In this document: in pieces, positions 1 to 8,199 of the stretch
Layout of the letters: each line of letters opens with the position of its first letter
Numbering within the stretch: the first letter of the stretch is position 1
The notes under the pieces: model-generated
What the model was told of the DNA's origin: nothing
The model's database searches: none
The model's input: only the letters and a program-made list of their open reading frames with translations
Made by a program: the position numbers and the translations under genes
From: CAIOSQ01 sp964434345
GTDB taxonomy: Bacteria; Pseudomonadota; Alphaproteobacteria; CACIAM-22H2
Assembly (NCBI GenBank): GCA_964434345.1
Contig: CAYSUY010000045.1
Span: forward strand, 1 to 23,553
Direction of reading: 5' to 3'
Length of the DNA stretch: 23,553 bases

Positions 1-1050
<1,050 letters not shown>

Positions 1051-1051
<1 letters not shown>

Positions 1052-1611
1052 CACGCAGTCCCTTTCATCGCGAGCTGTAGACGGCTGAGCTTGGCGGCGA
1101 CCGACGCGTCGACGAGACGCGAGCCGTACTTGATGCGCAAGCCACCAATGAGTTTCGGATCCACCTTGAGGCGCAGCCGGACCTTGCGGCCGGTGGCGCC
1201 CGGGATCGCGGCGGCGATCGCCCGGTGCTGGTCGGCGGTCAGCGGGATCGCCGAGACGACTTCGGCCTCGATGTCGCCACGACGACGCGCGACCAGCGAC
1301 TCGAAGCTGTCGATCAGCTCGGGCAGCTTCGCGAGCCGGCGATTGCTGGCGACCACGCCGACGAAGCGACGCGCGAGATCGCCTAGCTCGGCCTTCGCCA
1401 CGATCGCAGCCATGGCCTTGGCCTGCTGCGCGCGCGGAATGAGCGGGCTCGCGATCAGATGGCGCGCGTCGGCGCTGGACTCGAGCAGTTTCTTGAGGCT
1501 GGCGAGGTCGGCGGACACCTGATCAAGGGTTCCCGCGTCATGCGCCAGGTCATAGAGCGCTGCTGCGTATCGGCCCGGAAGGCCGGCTGTCTGTGAGGTC
1601 TCGGATGCCAC
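1051..1611 (-). CDS. atpH: F1F0 ATP synthase subunit delta
   Basis: The 186-residue delta subunit is the peripheral-stalk protein that ties the F1 head to the b subunits of F0. Length and sequence fit the OSCP/delta family: an N-terminal helical domain beginning around GRYAAALYDLAHD, and a conserved C-terminal part with LRLKVDPKLIGGLRIKYGS followed by LVDASVAAKLSRLQ. The start codon is GTG at 1611, with an AAGGA about 12 bases upstream, so initiation is probably moderate. Its stop overlaps the atpA start by one base. It is the first gene of the ATP synthase operon here, and the operon promoter should lie in 1612-1796. In related bacteria priA and other core genes often lie just upstream; here a peroxidase gene takes that place. 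Confidence 0.96.
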
Positions 1612-1641
1612 GGCGACCCGAATTCCTTGGATGATTCGGGA

Positions 1642-1657
1642 CCGCCCGTCCGGGCGG
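1642..1657. repeat. GC-rich inverted repeat in the atpH leader
   Basis: Seven-base arms CCGCCCG and CGGGCGG are separated by two bases, or six-base arms with a four-base loop. The repeat lies 30-45 bases upstream of the atpH start, within the 185-base space between atpH and the peroxidase gene. It could fold in the leader of the atp mRNA or mark a protein site. I found no convincing -35/-10 pair in this space, so the atp promoter itself is not assigned. A T-run on the plus strand at 1763-1768 is on the wrong strand to end the peroxidase transcript. Confidence 0.35.
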
Positions 1658-1796
1658 AACCCATTGATCCGACATGAAACCTGTCGGTCCGGACGGACGC
1701 CCGTTCCGACAAGCGGCGGTTAGCTAGCATGCCCCAGCGTCGCGATGCAACAAGGCCTCCGCTTTTTTATGCGCGGGACGCCCCATCGCCCGGCGG

Positions 1797-2432
1797 TCAG
1801 GACCTCGCCAGCAGCGGTTCGATCTCACGCAGGATGGCGGGCGCGTCCGGCTTGACCTGGCTTGGCCAAGCACCGGCGAGGCTGCCATCGGGGGCCACGA
1901 GATATTTGTGGAAGTTCCAGCGTGGGGCGCCGGCCTCGCCCAGCTCGGCGACGACCCAGCGGTAGAACGGGTGGGCGCCGGCGCCCGACACGACCTGCTT
2001 GTCCGCGAGCGGGAAGGAGACATCGAAGGTCTCGCAGAACGCCTTGATCTCCGCCGCCTTGCCCGGCTCCTGGCCGCCGAAATCGTTCGAGGGCACGCCG
2101 AGCACGACGAGGCCGCGATCCTTGTAGCGGCGCCACACCGCCTCGAGATCGCGATACTGGGACGTGTAGCCGCAGAAGGAAGCCGTGTTGACGACCAGGA
2201 CCGGCTTGCCGGCCCAGGCCTTCAGCGGGAGGTCGCCGCCCGCGATCGCGGGAAAGGTGAAATCATGCGCACTCATGGTCGTCCGTCGTCCTTTCGGTCT
2301 GATCTGGGCGATCGCCCGACTTCCCGGTCCCAGTAGCGCCGCCGCCATGGATGCGGCGGCGAGAAAGAGGCGCCGCGACAGCGCATGCTCCAGCACCAGC
2401 CGCCGCCATCCCGTCAGTCCGGCCTCAGCCAT
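1797..2432 (-). CDS. Glutathione peroxidase family protein, probable Tat-exported form
   Basis: This thiol peroxidase of the GPx family reduces hydroperoxides. The core shows the catalytic tetrad: Cys87 in NTASFCGYTSQY, Gln121 in PSNDFGGQEPG, and Trp172-Asn173 in WNFHKYL. Cys133 (AFCETF) matches the resolving cysteine of thioredoxin-dependent Cys-GPx enzymes, so thioredoxin rather than glutathione is the likely reductant in the family sense. I chose ATG 2432, giving 211 residues, because it overlaps the upstream molybdoenzyme stop by eight bases (ATGGCTGA). The extra N-terminus also contains a Tat-like motif SRRLFL at 19-24, a hydrophobic stretch and an AIA-Q cleavage-like site near 41-43. 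An internal ATG at 2277 (MSAHDF) with AAGGA about 12 bases upstream would give a 159-residue cytoplasmic form. Both forms could be made. The family call is firm; the export call is inference. Confidence 0.9.
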   Translation of the reverse strand: MAEAGLTGWRRLVLEHALSRRLFLAAASMAAALLGPGSRAIAQIRPKGRRTTMSAHDFTFPAIAGGDLPLKAWAGKPVLVVNTASFCGYTSQYRDLEAVWRRYKDRGLVVLGVPSNDFGGQEPGKAAEIKAFCETFDVSFPLADKQVVSGAGAHPFYRWVVAELGEAGAPRWNFHKYLVAPDGSLAGAWPSQVKPDAPAILREIEPLLARS

Positions 2433-3069
2433 AGCGCTCTTCCTTCCACGGATCGCCGCGCATGTGGTAGCCGCGGACCTCCCAGAAGCCGGGTTGGTCC
2501 TCGGCGACGAATGTAAGCTTCGTGAGCCACTTGGCGCTTTTCCAGAAATAGAGCTTCGGCAGCACGAGACGCACCGGCCCGCCATGCTCGCGCGCGATCG
2601 CCTCGCCTTCCCAGCGATGGGCCAGCAGCACGTCCTCGCCGGCGAAATCGGCGAGCGGCAGATTGGTCGTGTAGCCGTCATAGGACGTCTGGATCACGAA
2701 GCGCGCCTCCGGGCGCGGACGGACCCGCGCGAGCAGCTCGCGCGTGGCGACGCCCTGCCAGGCGTTGTCGAAGCGCGACCACTGGGTCACGCAATGGATA
2801 TCGGAGAGCGTCTCGACTTGCGGCAGCGCCATGAAGGCGGCGAAATCGAGTGTCGTGGGCGCCTCGACGAGGCCGTCGATCTCCAGTTTCCAGTTGGCGG
2901 TCGTCACCTCGGGCTGGATGCCGAGATCGAGGATCGGCCAGTTCTTCACCTCGCGCTGGCCGGGCGGCAGGCGGACCGTCGGCGCCGCGCTCTCGCCGGT
3001 CAGCAACCGGCCCTCGCCCGCCCATTTCTGCTTGGTCTCGATCAGCTTCGCCTTGACCTTGTCGAGCAT
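2425..3069 (-). CDS. Sulfite oxidase-like molybdopterin oxidoreductase
   Basis: The 214-residue protein is a single Moco-binding domain of the sulfite oxidase family. Cys93 in DIHCVTQWSR is the expected thiolate ligand to molybdenum. Downstream, HGGPVRLVLPKLYFWKSAKW and the C-terminal FWEVRGYHMRGDPW are typical of the short bacterial/archaeal sulfite-oxidase-like proteins. It lacks the dimerisation domain of true sulfite oxidases and has no signal peptide, unlike MsrP (YedY). It is therefore predicted cytoplasmic with unknown substrate. The start is ATG 3069, with GAGG five bases upstream. It overlaps the peroxidase start by eight bases, so the two are co-translated. No haem membrane partner (MsrQ) or cytochrome is adjacent. 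A promoter-like element sits directly upstream at 3095-3122. Confidence 0.88.
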   Translation of the reverse strand: MLDKVKAKLIETKQKWAGEGRLLTGESAAPTVRLPPGQREVKNWPILDLGIQPEVTTANWKLEIDGLVEAPTTLDFAAFMALPQVETLSDIHCVTQWSRFDNAWQGVATRELLARVRPRPEARFVIQTSYDGYTTNLPLADFAGEDVLLAHRWEGEAIAREHGGPVRLVLPKLYFWKSAKWLTKLTFVAEDQPGFWEVRGYHMRGDPWKEERYG

Positions 3070-3087
3070 CGCATCCTCGTTCCTGGA

Positions 3088-3122
3088 GCGCCGCAATATA
3101 GCGGCGCCGGCGCCCGCGCAAA
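3088..3122 (-). promoter_or_regulatory. Promoter candidate with inverted repeat around the -10 box
   Basis: In the 66-base space between the ABC permease stop and the molybdoenzyme start, a perfect seven-base inverted repeat (GCGCCGC, six bases, GCGGCGC; 3088-3107) encloses AATATA. On the minus strand this loop reads TATATT, five of six matches to a sigma-70 -10 box. A TTTGCG lies 16 bases upstream (3122-3117) as a possible -35. Transcription would begin near 3088, giving a leader of about 19 bases that carries the GAGG ribosome site. The symmetry around the -10 suggests an operator. No T-tract follows, so it is unlikely to be a terminator of the ABC operon. Confidence 0.45.
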
Positions 3123-3135
3123 GCCCGCGCGCGCG

Positions 3136-3924
3136 TCAGCGCCAGCGCGTGGTGGCGCGCTCGATCGCACCGATCGCCGCCCCGATGCCGAGACCGAGCC
3201 CCGACAGGACGACGATGCCCGCAAGGAGATCCTCGGGGATCATCAGATTGCCGGCCTGCAGGACGAACTGGCCGATGCCGCGCTGCGCGCCGATCATCTC
3301 GGCCGAGACGACGAGGATCAGCGCGATCGAGGCCGTGATCCGGAACCCGGAGAGGATTGCGGGCCAGGCCCCGGGAAGAACGACCTTGCGCAGGATGGCC
3401 GCCGGGGGCACGCCGAAACTCTGCGCCATGCGGATCAGGTTGCGCGGCACGGCGTCGACCGCCGCGTAGACGGCGATCACGGTCGGGAAGAACACGCCGA
3501 GTGCGATGGTCGCGACCTTCGACGCCTCACCGATCCCGAGCCAGAGGATCATCAGCGGCAGCAACGCGATCTTGGGAATCGGGAACAGGGCGGACACGAT
3601 CGGGATCCCCGCCGACCGCGCCAGCGAGAACAGGCCGATCGCAAGCCCGGCCACGAAGCCGAACGCCGAGCCGAGCGCCCATCCCGCGGCGATCCGGAAC
3701 AGCGACGCGCCGAGATGTCCGGCCAGCGCGCCGCTGCGCACCAGGTCGCCGAGCGCGGCGAGGATCATGCCCGGCCGCGGCAGGAAGATCGGGCTGATCC
3801 AGCCGGCCCGACCTGCAAGTTCCCAGGCCCCGAGCAGGATCGCGAACGCCGCCAGCGCCACGAACCGGCGGCGACGCGGTGCGAAGCCGCCGCCGCGAAA
3901 GGGAACGGGACGCTCAGGCGTCAT
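3136..3924 (-). CDS. ABC transporter permease (SsuC/TauC/NrtB type)
   Basis: This is the membrane subunit of an importer of the nitrate/sulfonate/taurine group, 262 residues. Hydrophobic segments begin at RFVALAAFAILLGAW near residue 20 and recur through the chain, about six in all. The coupling (EAA) loop is FGVPPAAILRKVVLPGAWP, followed by ILSGFRITASIALILVVSAEM, which is characteristic of the group. The start ATG 3924 lies inside the upstream ATPase gene, with an 11-base overlap, so it is the last gene of a binding protein-ATPase-permease operon. The substrate cannot be told from the sequence: sulfonates, nitrate, thiamine precursors, aromatic acids and others are handled by this group. Confidence 0.93.
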   Translation of the reverse strand: MTPERPVPFRGGGFAPRRRRFVALAAFAILLGAWELAGRAGWISPIFLPRPGMILAALGDLVRSGALAGHLGASLFRIAAGWALGSAFGFVAGLAIGLFSLARSAGIPIVSALFPIPKIALLPLMILWLGIGEASKVATIALGVFFPTVIAVYAAVDAVPRNLIRMAQSFGVPPAAILRKVVLPGAWPAILSGFRITASIALILVVSAEMIGAQRGIGQFVLQAGNLMIPEDLLAGIVVLSGLGLGIGAAIGAIERATTRWR

Positions 3925-4693
3925 GGGCGAGGATCTCCCGCTCCGCGTCGCGCGCCTCGTCCCGGATCAGACCCCAGAGCCGCTCCTGGATGCGCGCGAG
4001 GGCGGCATTGGCCTCCGGCGTGCCGCGCGCATCGGGATCGAAAGGCACCTCGACGACTTCGCGCACGCGACCCGGGCGCCGCGAAAGCACCACGACGCGA
4101 TGCGCCAGACGCAGCGCCTCGGCGAGGTTGTGGGTGACGTAGAGGGCCGTGAAGCGCGTCGCGCGCCACAGCGCGATCAGATCCTCGAGCAGCAGGTCGC
4201 GGGTCTGCGCGTCGAGCGCGGACAGCGGCTCGTCCATCAGCAGAACCGCCGGTTCGACGACGAGCGCGCGGGCGATGCCGACGCGCTGGCGCATGCCGCC
4301 CGAGAGTTGCCGCGGCCACGCGCCGCGGAACTCCGCGAGACCGATCTTCTCCAGCGCCGCGTCGACGCGGCGCGCGATCTCGGCCCGGCCGATGCCGTGA
4401 TGCTCGAGCGGAAGCGCGACATTGGCGGCGACGTCGCGCCAAGGCAGCAGAGCGAAATCCTGGAACACGTAGGTCAGCGCGTTCAGGCAGCGCGGCGGCG
4501 CCTCGCCGCGAAGCCGCACCGCCCCCGCGCCAGGCTCGATCAGGCCACCGGCGATCCCGAGCAGGGTCGACTTGCCGCAGCCCGACGGTCCCAGCACGGC
4601 GACGATCTCGCCGCTCGCGACATGGAGATCGATCCCCTCGAGCACCGGTAGCGCCCCGAAGGCATGGCCGACGCCCGAGACGACGAGATCCAT
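3914..4693 (-). CDS. ABC transporter ATP-binding protein (SsuB/TauB type)
   Basis: The 259-residue ATPase drives the importer encoded around it. All nucleotide-binding motifs are intact: Walker A GPSGCGKST at 35-43, Q-loop VFQDFALLPW, signature LSGGMRQR, Walker B VLLMDEP, and H-loop YVTHNLAEA. The DFALLPWRDV stretch and the short C-terminus without a regulatory domain fit the sulfonate/nitrate/taurine group rather than the MalK group. The gene starts nine bases after the binding-protein stop and overlaps the permease start by 11 bases, a tight operon. The ligand is unknown. Confidence 0.95.
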   Translation of the reverse strand: MDLVVSGVGHAFGALPVLEGIDLHVASGEIVAVLGPSGCGKSTLLGIAGGLIEPGAGAVRLRGEAPPRCLNALTYVFQDFALLPWRDVAANVALPLEHHGIGRAEIARRVDAALEKIGLAEFRGAWPRQLSGGMRQRVGIARALVVEPAVLLMDEPLSALDAQTRDLLLEDLIALWRATRFTALYVTHNLAEALRLAHRVVVLSRRPGRVREVVEVPFDPDARGTPEANAALARIQERLWGLIRDEARDAEREILAHDA

Positions 4694-4702
4694 CGCGGGC
4701 GA

Positions 4703-5740
4703 TCAGCCGCGCGGGATGTTGAAATGTCCGGCGACGAAGCTGGTGTCGACGATCGCCTTGGCGTCGACCTCGCCGCGCAGCTGCTTTTCGGCCGACCAGA
4801 ACGCGACCTGGCTGTGGATGTCGCCGACATCGAGCCGCGCCTGCGGGTCGACGAAGGGCAGGCCATCGGCGACGCGCGCGGCCGGCTGCTCCACCGCCTT
4901 GGCGAGGACATCCAGCAAGTCGTCATAGCCCGGCCCCTTCGCCGGCTTGCCCTGCGGATCGCGGGCATTGAACGCCGCGTGGTAGTCGGCGCAGCCCATC
5001 GCCCAGGCACGCGTGAATTTCTCGACCGTCGCGCGGCGCTGCTCGATCGCCTTCGGGCTGGTGAAAAGCGCGCCCAGTTGCCACGGCGTCTCGTCGCCGA
5101 CCCAGCCGAGGATACGACCTCCGGCCTCGGCCTCGAGCTGGCGCGCCAGCGTCACCGGGATCACGATGCCCTCGACCTGGTTGCCCTTGAAGGCGGCGGC
5201 CATCGCCGGCAGCTGCTGCAGCCCGACCATCGTCACGCTCGCCAAGTCGAAGCCGTATTTGCGGGCGAGCAGGCCAAGCGAATAATGAAATGTCGACCCG
5301 GTCGTGGTGATCGCGATGCGCTTGCCCGCATAGGACTTGAGATCGCGCAGCCCCTCCTCCCAGGCCTTGGCCGTCGCCATGTAGGCGTTGAGCTGGAAGC
5401 CGGGCTCCTCGCGGCTCTGCCCGGCGATCATCTTCAGCGCACCGCGTCCAGCCAGATTGTAGAAACCGGCCGTAAGCCCGGTGACGCCGAAATCGGCATC
5501 CCCCGAGGTGACGGCCACCGGCACCTGCGCCGCGGCGGTGAAGTATTTCGGCTCAACCTCCAGACCCTGGGCGCGGAAATGCCCACGCGCCATGGCGATG
5601 AAGAGCGGCCCGGAGGACGCGAGCTTCAACACGCCGATGCTGACCTTCTCGAGCGCCTGGGCGCTGCCGCGCGACGGGCCAAGGACCGGAACGGCGATGG
5701 CGGCGGCGGTGGCGGAGCGGAGCAGGTGGCGGCGGCGCAT
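4703..5740 (-). CDS. ABC transporter substrate-binding protein (NMT1/SsuA-like)
   Basis: This periplasmic binding protein for the SsuBC-type importer has 345 residues. The N-terminus MRRRHLLRSATAAAIAVPVL is a signal peptide with a Tat-like twin arginine and an SAQA cleavage region near 26-29; there is no lipobox. The mature part has the features of the NMT1/SsuA fold: VSIGVLKLASSGPLFIAMA near the start, a GDADFGVTGLTA strand, YAGKRIAITTTGSTFHYSL, and VEGIVIPVTLARQLEAEAGG. I chose ATG 5740, with GGGAG six bases upstream, over a more distal in-frame codon at 5773. It is the first gene of the transporter operon, 75 bases after the cupin gene on the same strand. The sequence does not identify the ligand. 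Confidence 0.92.
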   Translation of the reverse strand: MRRRHLLRSATAAAIAVPVLGPSRGSAQALEKVSIGVLKLASSGPLFIAMARGHFRAQGLEVEPKYFTAAAQVPVAVTSGDADFGVTGLTAGFYNLAGRGALKMIAGQSREEPGFQLNAYMATAKAWEEGLRDLKSYAGKRIAITTTGSTFHYSLGLLARKYGFDLASVTMVGLQQLPAMAAAFKGNQVEGIVIPVTLARQLEAEAGGRILGWVGDETPWQLGALFTSPKAIEQRRATVEKFTRAWAMGCADYHAAFNARDPQGKPAKGPGYDDLLDVLAKAVEQPAARVADGLPFVDPQARLDVGDIHSQVAFWSAEKQLRGEVDAKAIVDTSFVAGHFNIPRG

Positions 5741-5758
5741 GGGCGTCTCCCGGTTCGT

Positions 5759-5790
5759 TTTCCGCCGCGACAATAAGCGGAAACGACGCC
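5759..5790 (-). promoter_or_regulatory. Inverted repeat and weak promoter candidate before the ABC operon
   Basis: The 75 bases between the cupin stop and the binding-protein start hold a seven-base inverted repeat, TTTCCGC and GCGGAAA, with an 11-base loop (5759-5783). Minus-strand TTTACC lies 16 bases before TATTGT, and the TATTGT falls in the loop. This could be a weak promoter allowing the transporter to be expressed apart from the cupin. The matches to consensus are only four of six in each box. Read the other way, the repeat could be a remnant transcription-end hairpin, but there is no clear T-run after it. Confidence 0.3.
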
Positions 5791-5815
5791 GGGTAAAACG
5801 CCCCCGCGCCTGGCG

Positions 5816-6211
5816 TCACTCCGTCGTGCGGCCGTCGAAATGCTCCTCGTTGGCAAGCGCCTCCGCCTTGGTGCGGTGGAGCGTGCCCTCGACATGCTCG
5901 GGCGGACCATAGAGCGTGTAGAGGTGGAGCGGCGCATCGCCGGTGTTGGCGACGTTGTGGCGCGCGCCCGCCGGGACGATGATCGCGTCGTCGTCCGCGA
6001 CATCGGTCCGCACGCCGTCGATCCAGACGGTGCCGCGCCCCTGCTCGACACGGAAGAACTGGTCCCGGTCGTCATGGACCTCCGCGCCGATCTCCTCGCC
6101 GGGCTGCAGGGTCATCAGCACCAGCTGCAGGTTCCGGCCGGTGTAGAGGACACGCCGGAAATGCGTGTTCGCAACGGTCAACGCCTCGATATCGCCGATG
6201 AAACCCTTCAT
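5816..6211 (-). CDS. Small single-domain cupin
   Basis: The 131-residue protein is a small cupin beta-barrel. Cupin motif 1 spans 38-58, with His46, Asp48 in place of the usual second histidine (HxD instead of HxH), and Glu56. Motif 2 spans about 75-91 (IIVPAGARHNVANTG) with His85. Three of the usual four metal ligands are present and the fourth is acidic, so metal binding is still plausible. It has no signal peptide. The start ATG 6211 has an excellent GAGGAGG ribosome site five bases upstream. It lies upstream of the SsuABC-type importer on the same strand and may be co-transcribed, perhaps acting on or sensing the imported compound. The reaction is unknown. Confidence 0.85.
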   Translation of the reverse strand: MKGFIGDIEALTVANTHFRRVLYTGRNLQLVLMTLQPGEEIGAEVHDDRDQFFRVEQGRGTVWIDGVRTDVADDDAIIVPAGARHNVANTGDAPLHLYTLYGPPEHVEGTLHRTKAEALANEEHFDGRTTE

Positions 6212-6312
6212 GCATCCTCCTCACGTACCGATCGCGGCGGCAGCCGGCGCGGCGCGGCGCGCGAACTGTGCGTCTGTCCCCCTCCGGCGGCAAGCCCCCG
6301 CGGTGTCGCGGC

Positions 6313-7017
6313 CTATCCGGTCCCGCGACGCGCGCGCAACGTCAGCAGCACGCCCGACCCGGCCCGCTTCGCGAATTTCGGGATCGCGGCGATCGTCTCG
6401 GCGTCGGCAAGGATCTCTTCGATGAGGGGCGGCTCGAAGCCGCAGGCGCCGAGCGCGGCGACGAACTCCGCCTGACCATGGGGATGGCTCGGCAGGGCGT
6501 AGGCGATGCCGTCGCGCTCGAAATGGCCGCCGAGCGTCGTGCGCAGCATGTCCGGGTGAATCTCGGCGACGAAAAGCAGGCCGCCAGGCGCGAGATGCCG
6601 CGCGGCCTGCGCCAGGATGGGCTGCACCTCGGGCGAATGCTCGAGCACGAGCGAGATCAGGGCGATGTCGAAGGCCGCCTCCGGCAGATCCCAGGGACGG
6701 GTCAGTTCACCGCGCAGCAGGTTCACGCGCCCGGATGCCAGCGGCGCTGCGAGGCGCTCCGCGGCGCGGGCAAGCATCTCGGCCGAACCGTCGATCCCCG
6801 CGACCTCGGCCGCGCCGCCGGCGAGCGCATATGCGATCAGCCGCCCCGTGCCACAGCCGATATCGAGCACGCGCGTCCCGGCGAAGCCGAGCGGGCGCGC
6901 ACAAAGATGGCGGTCGACCGCCGCGATCATCGGATTGTCCTGCGTGTCGTAGCCCGCTGCCCAGGCGCGGTAGCCGGCGGCGACATCCGTCTCGACGAGG
7001 GGCGCCCTCCCGGTCAT
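6313..7017 (-). CDS. Class I SAM-dependent methyltransferase
   Basis: The 234-residue enzyme has a Rossmann-type methyltransferase fold. Motif I, VLDIGCGTGRL, lies at residues 50-60. The acidic end of strand beta-2 is Asp76 in VAGIDGSAEML. Motif II/III-like segments AAFDIALISLVLEH and HLAPGGLLFVAEIHP follow. The N-terminal GYRAWAAGYDTQDNPM stretch resembles small-molecule methyltransferases of the BioC/UbiE style; the substrate is not identifiable. Its stop lies 101 bases from the cupin start on the same strand, so it may lead that operon. It is divergent from the enolase gene at 7059 with only 41 bases between start codons, so any promoters there must overlap. Confidence 0.88.
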   Translation of the reverse strand: MTGRAPLVETDVAAGYRAWAAGYDTQDNPMIAAVDRHLCARPLGFAGTRVLDIGCGTGRLIAYALAGGAAEVAGIDGSAEMLARAAERLAAPLASGRVNLLRGELTRPWDLPEAAFDIALISLVLEHSPEVQPILAQAARHLAPGGLLFVAEIHPDMLRTTLGGHFERDGIAYALPSHPHGQAEFVAALGACGFEPPLIEEILADAETIAAIPKFAKRAGSGVLLTLRARRGTG

Positions 7018-7058
7018 GCTGCGCTCCGCGCGCGGGGGCCGCTCAGGGGGAGTTCGAC

Positions 7059-8174
7059 ATGCCGGGTCACAGGATCGCCAAATTCGATATCCATCTCGTC
7101 GCCTCTCCCGTGCCGGGAAACTTTGCGGACTCCACGCGCAAGGTGGAGACCATCGGGCTGCTGGTCCTGCGCGTGACCACGGACCAGGGACTCGAAGGCA
7201 TCGGCATCACCTATCACGAGGTCGGTGGCGAGGCGACGCGCGAGCTGATCCGGCATGACATCGCGCCCCGTCTGATCGGGCGCGATCCCTTCGAGACCGA
7301 TGCGCTCTGGCACGAGCTGTTCCACTACCTGCGCGGTGTCGGACGCAAGGGGCTGACCTTCTGCGCCCTCAGCGCCGTGGACATCGCGCTCTGGGATCTC
7401 AAGGGCAAGATCCTCGACATGCCGCTGCACCGGCTGCTCGGCGGCAACCGGACGCGCGTACCGGTCTACGCCAGCGGCGGCTGGACCTCCTACGACGACG
7501 ACCAGCTGGTCGACGAGATGAAGGGCATGGTCGCGCGCGGCTTCCGTCACATCAAGTTCAAGGTCGGGGTCGATGGCGGGCGCGACACGCGGCGCGACGC
7601 GATCCGCGTGCGCAAGGTCCGCGACGCGGTGGGGCCCGAGATCCATCTGCTGGTCGACGCCAACAACTGCTTCGACGCGGCGCGCGCGGTACAGCTGGCG
7701 AACGAGATCCGCGAGTGCCGCATCACGCTGTTCGAGGAGCCGGTCTTCGCCGACGACATTCCCGGGCTGGCGCGCTTCCGCCGCGGCACCGACATTCCGC
7801 TCGGCACCGGCGAGCACGAATACACGAAGTTCGGCGTGCGCGACCTTCTTCTCGCCGAGGCCGCCGATTTCGTGCAGGCCGATGGCGCGCGCGCAGGCGG
7901 CTACACCGAGATGCTCAAGATCGCGGCGCTGACCCAGGCCTTCAACGTCGCCTTCGCCCCGCATGCGATGGAGAACATCCACCTGCCGCTCGCCGCGGCG
8001 CTGCCCAACGTCCCGTTCCTCGAACGGCTGCTGATGTTCGAGCCGGTGCTGGCGCTCGTGTTCCGCGGCGCGCCGGTACCGGTCGACGGGTTCATGCATG
8101 TCAACGATCGGCCCGGGCTCGGACTCGAACTCGACCTGGATTTCGTGCGCGCGGCGGACGCGCGCGGTACGTGA
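7059..8174 (+). CDS. Enolase superfamily enzyme, mandelate racemase subgroup
   Basis: The 371-residue enzyme should abstract the alpha-proton of a hydroxy-acid carboxylate, as a dehydratase or epimerase on sugar acids. The active site lines up closely with P. putida mandelate racemase (K164, K166, D195, E221, E247, D270, H297): here Lys166-x-Lys168 in HIKFKVG, metal ligands Asp200, Glu226 and Glu252, and the Asp275/His302 dyad in QADGARAGG and APHAMENIHL. All are present, so it should be fully catalytic. I chose ATG 7059 because GGGGGAG lies six bases upstream and the family N-terminus (IAKFDIHLV) follows at once. The amidotransferase gene starts 25 bases after its stop. The exact substrate cannot be assigned. 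Confidence 0.93.
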   Translation: MPGHRIAKFDIHLVASPVPGNFADSTRKVETIGLLVLRVTTDQGLEGIGITYHEVGGEATRELIRHDIAPRLIGRDPFETDALWHELFHYLRGVGRKGLTFCALSAVDIALWDLKGKILDMPLHRLLGGNRTRVPVYASGGWTSYDDDQLVDEMKGMVARGFRHIKFKVGVDGGRDTRRDAIRVRKVRDAVGPEIHLLVDANNCFDAARAVQLANEIRECRITLFEEPVFADDIPGLARFRRGTDIPLGTGEHEYTKFGVRDLLLAEAADFVQADGARAGGYTEMLKIAALTQAFNVAFAPHAMENIHLPLAAALPNVPFLERLLMFEPVLALVFRGAPVPVDGFMHVNDRPGLGLELDLDFVRAADARGT

Positions 8175-8199
8175 CGCCGCAAGCCTGAAGGGGGCGCCG

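Noticed and set aside
1758..1785. T-run at 1763-1768 as an intrinsic terminator
   Set aside because: It is on the plus strand, while both neighbouring genes run on the minus strand, where it would be an A-run. No plus-strand gene ends before it.
2185..4137. 650-codon plus-strand open frame
   Set aside because: It lies antisense to the peroxidase, molybdoenzyme, permease and ATPase genes, and the product is an Arg/Ala/Asp-rich string with no domain.
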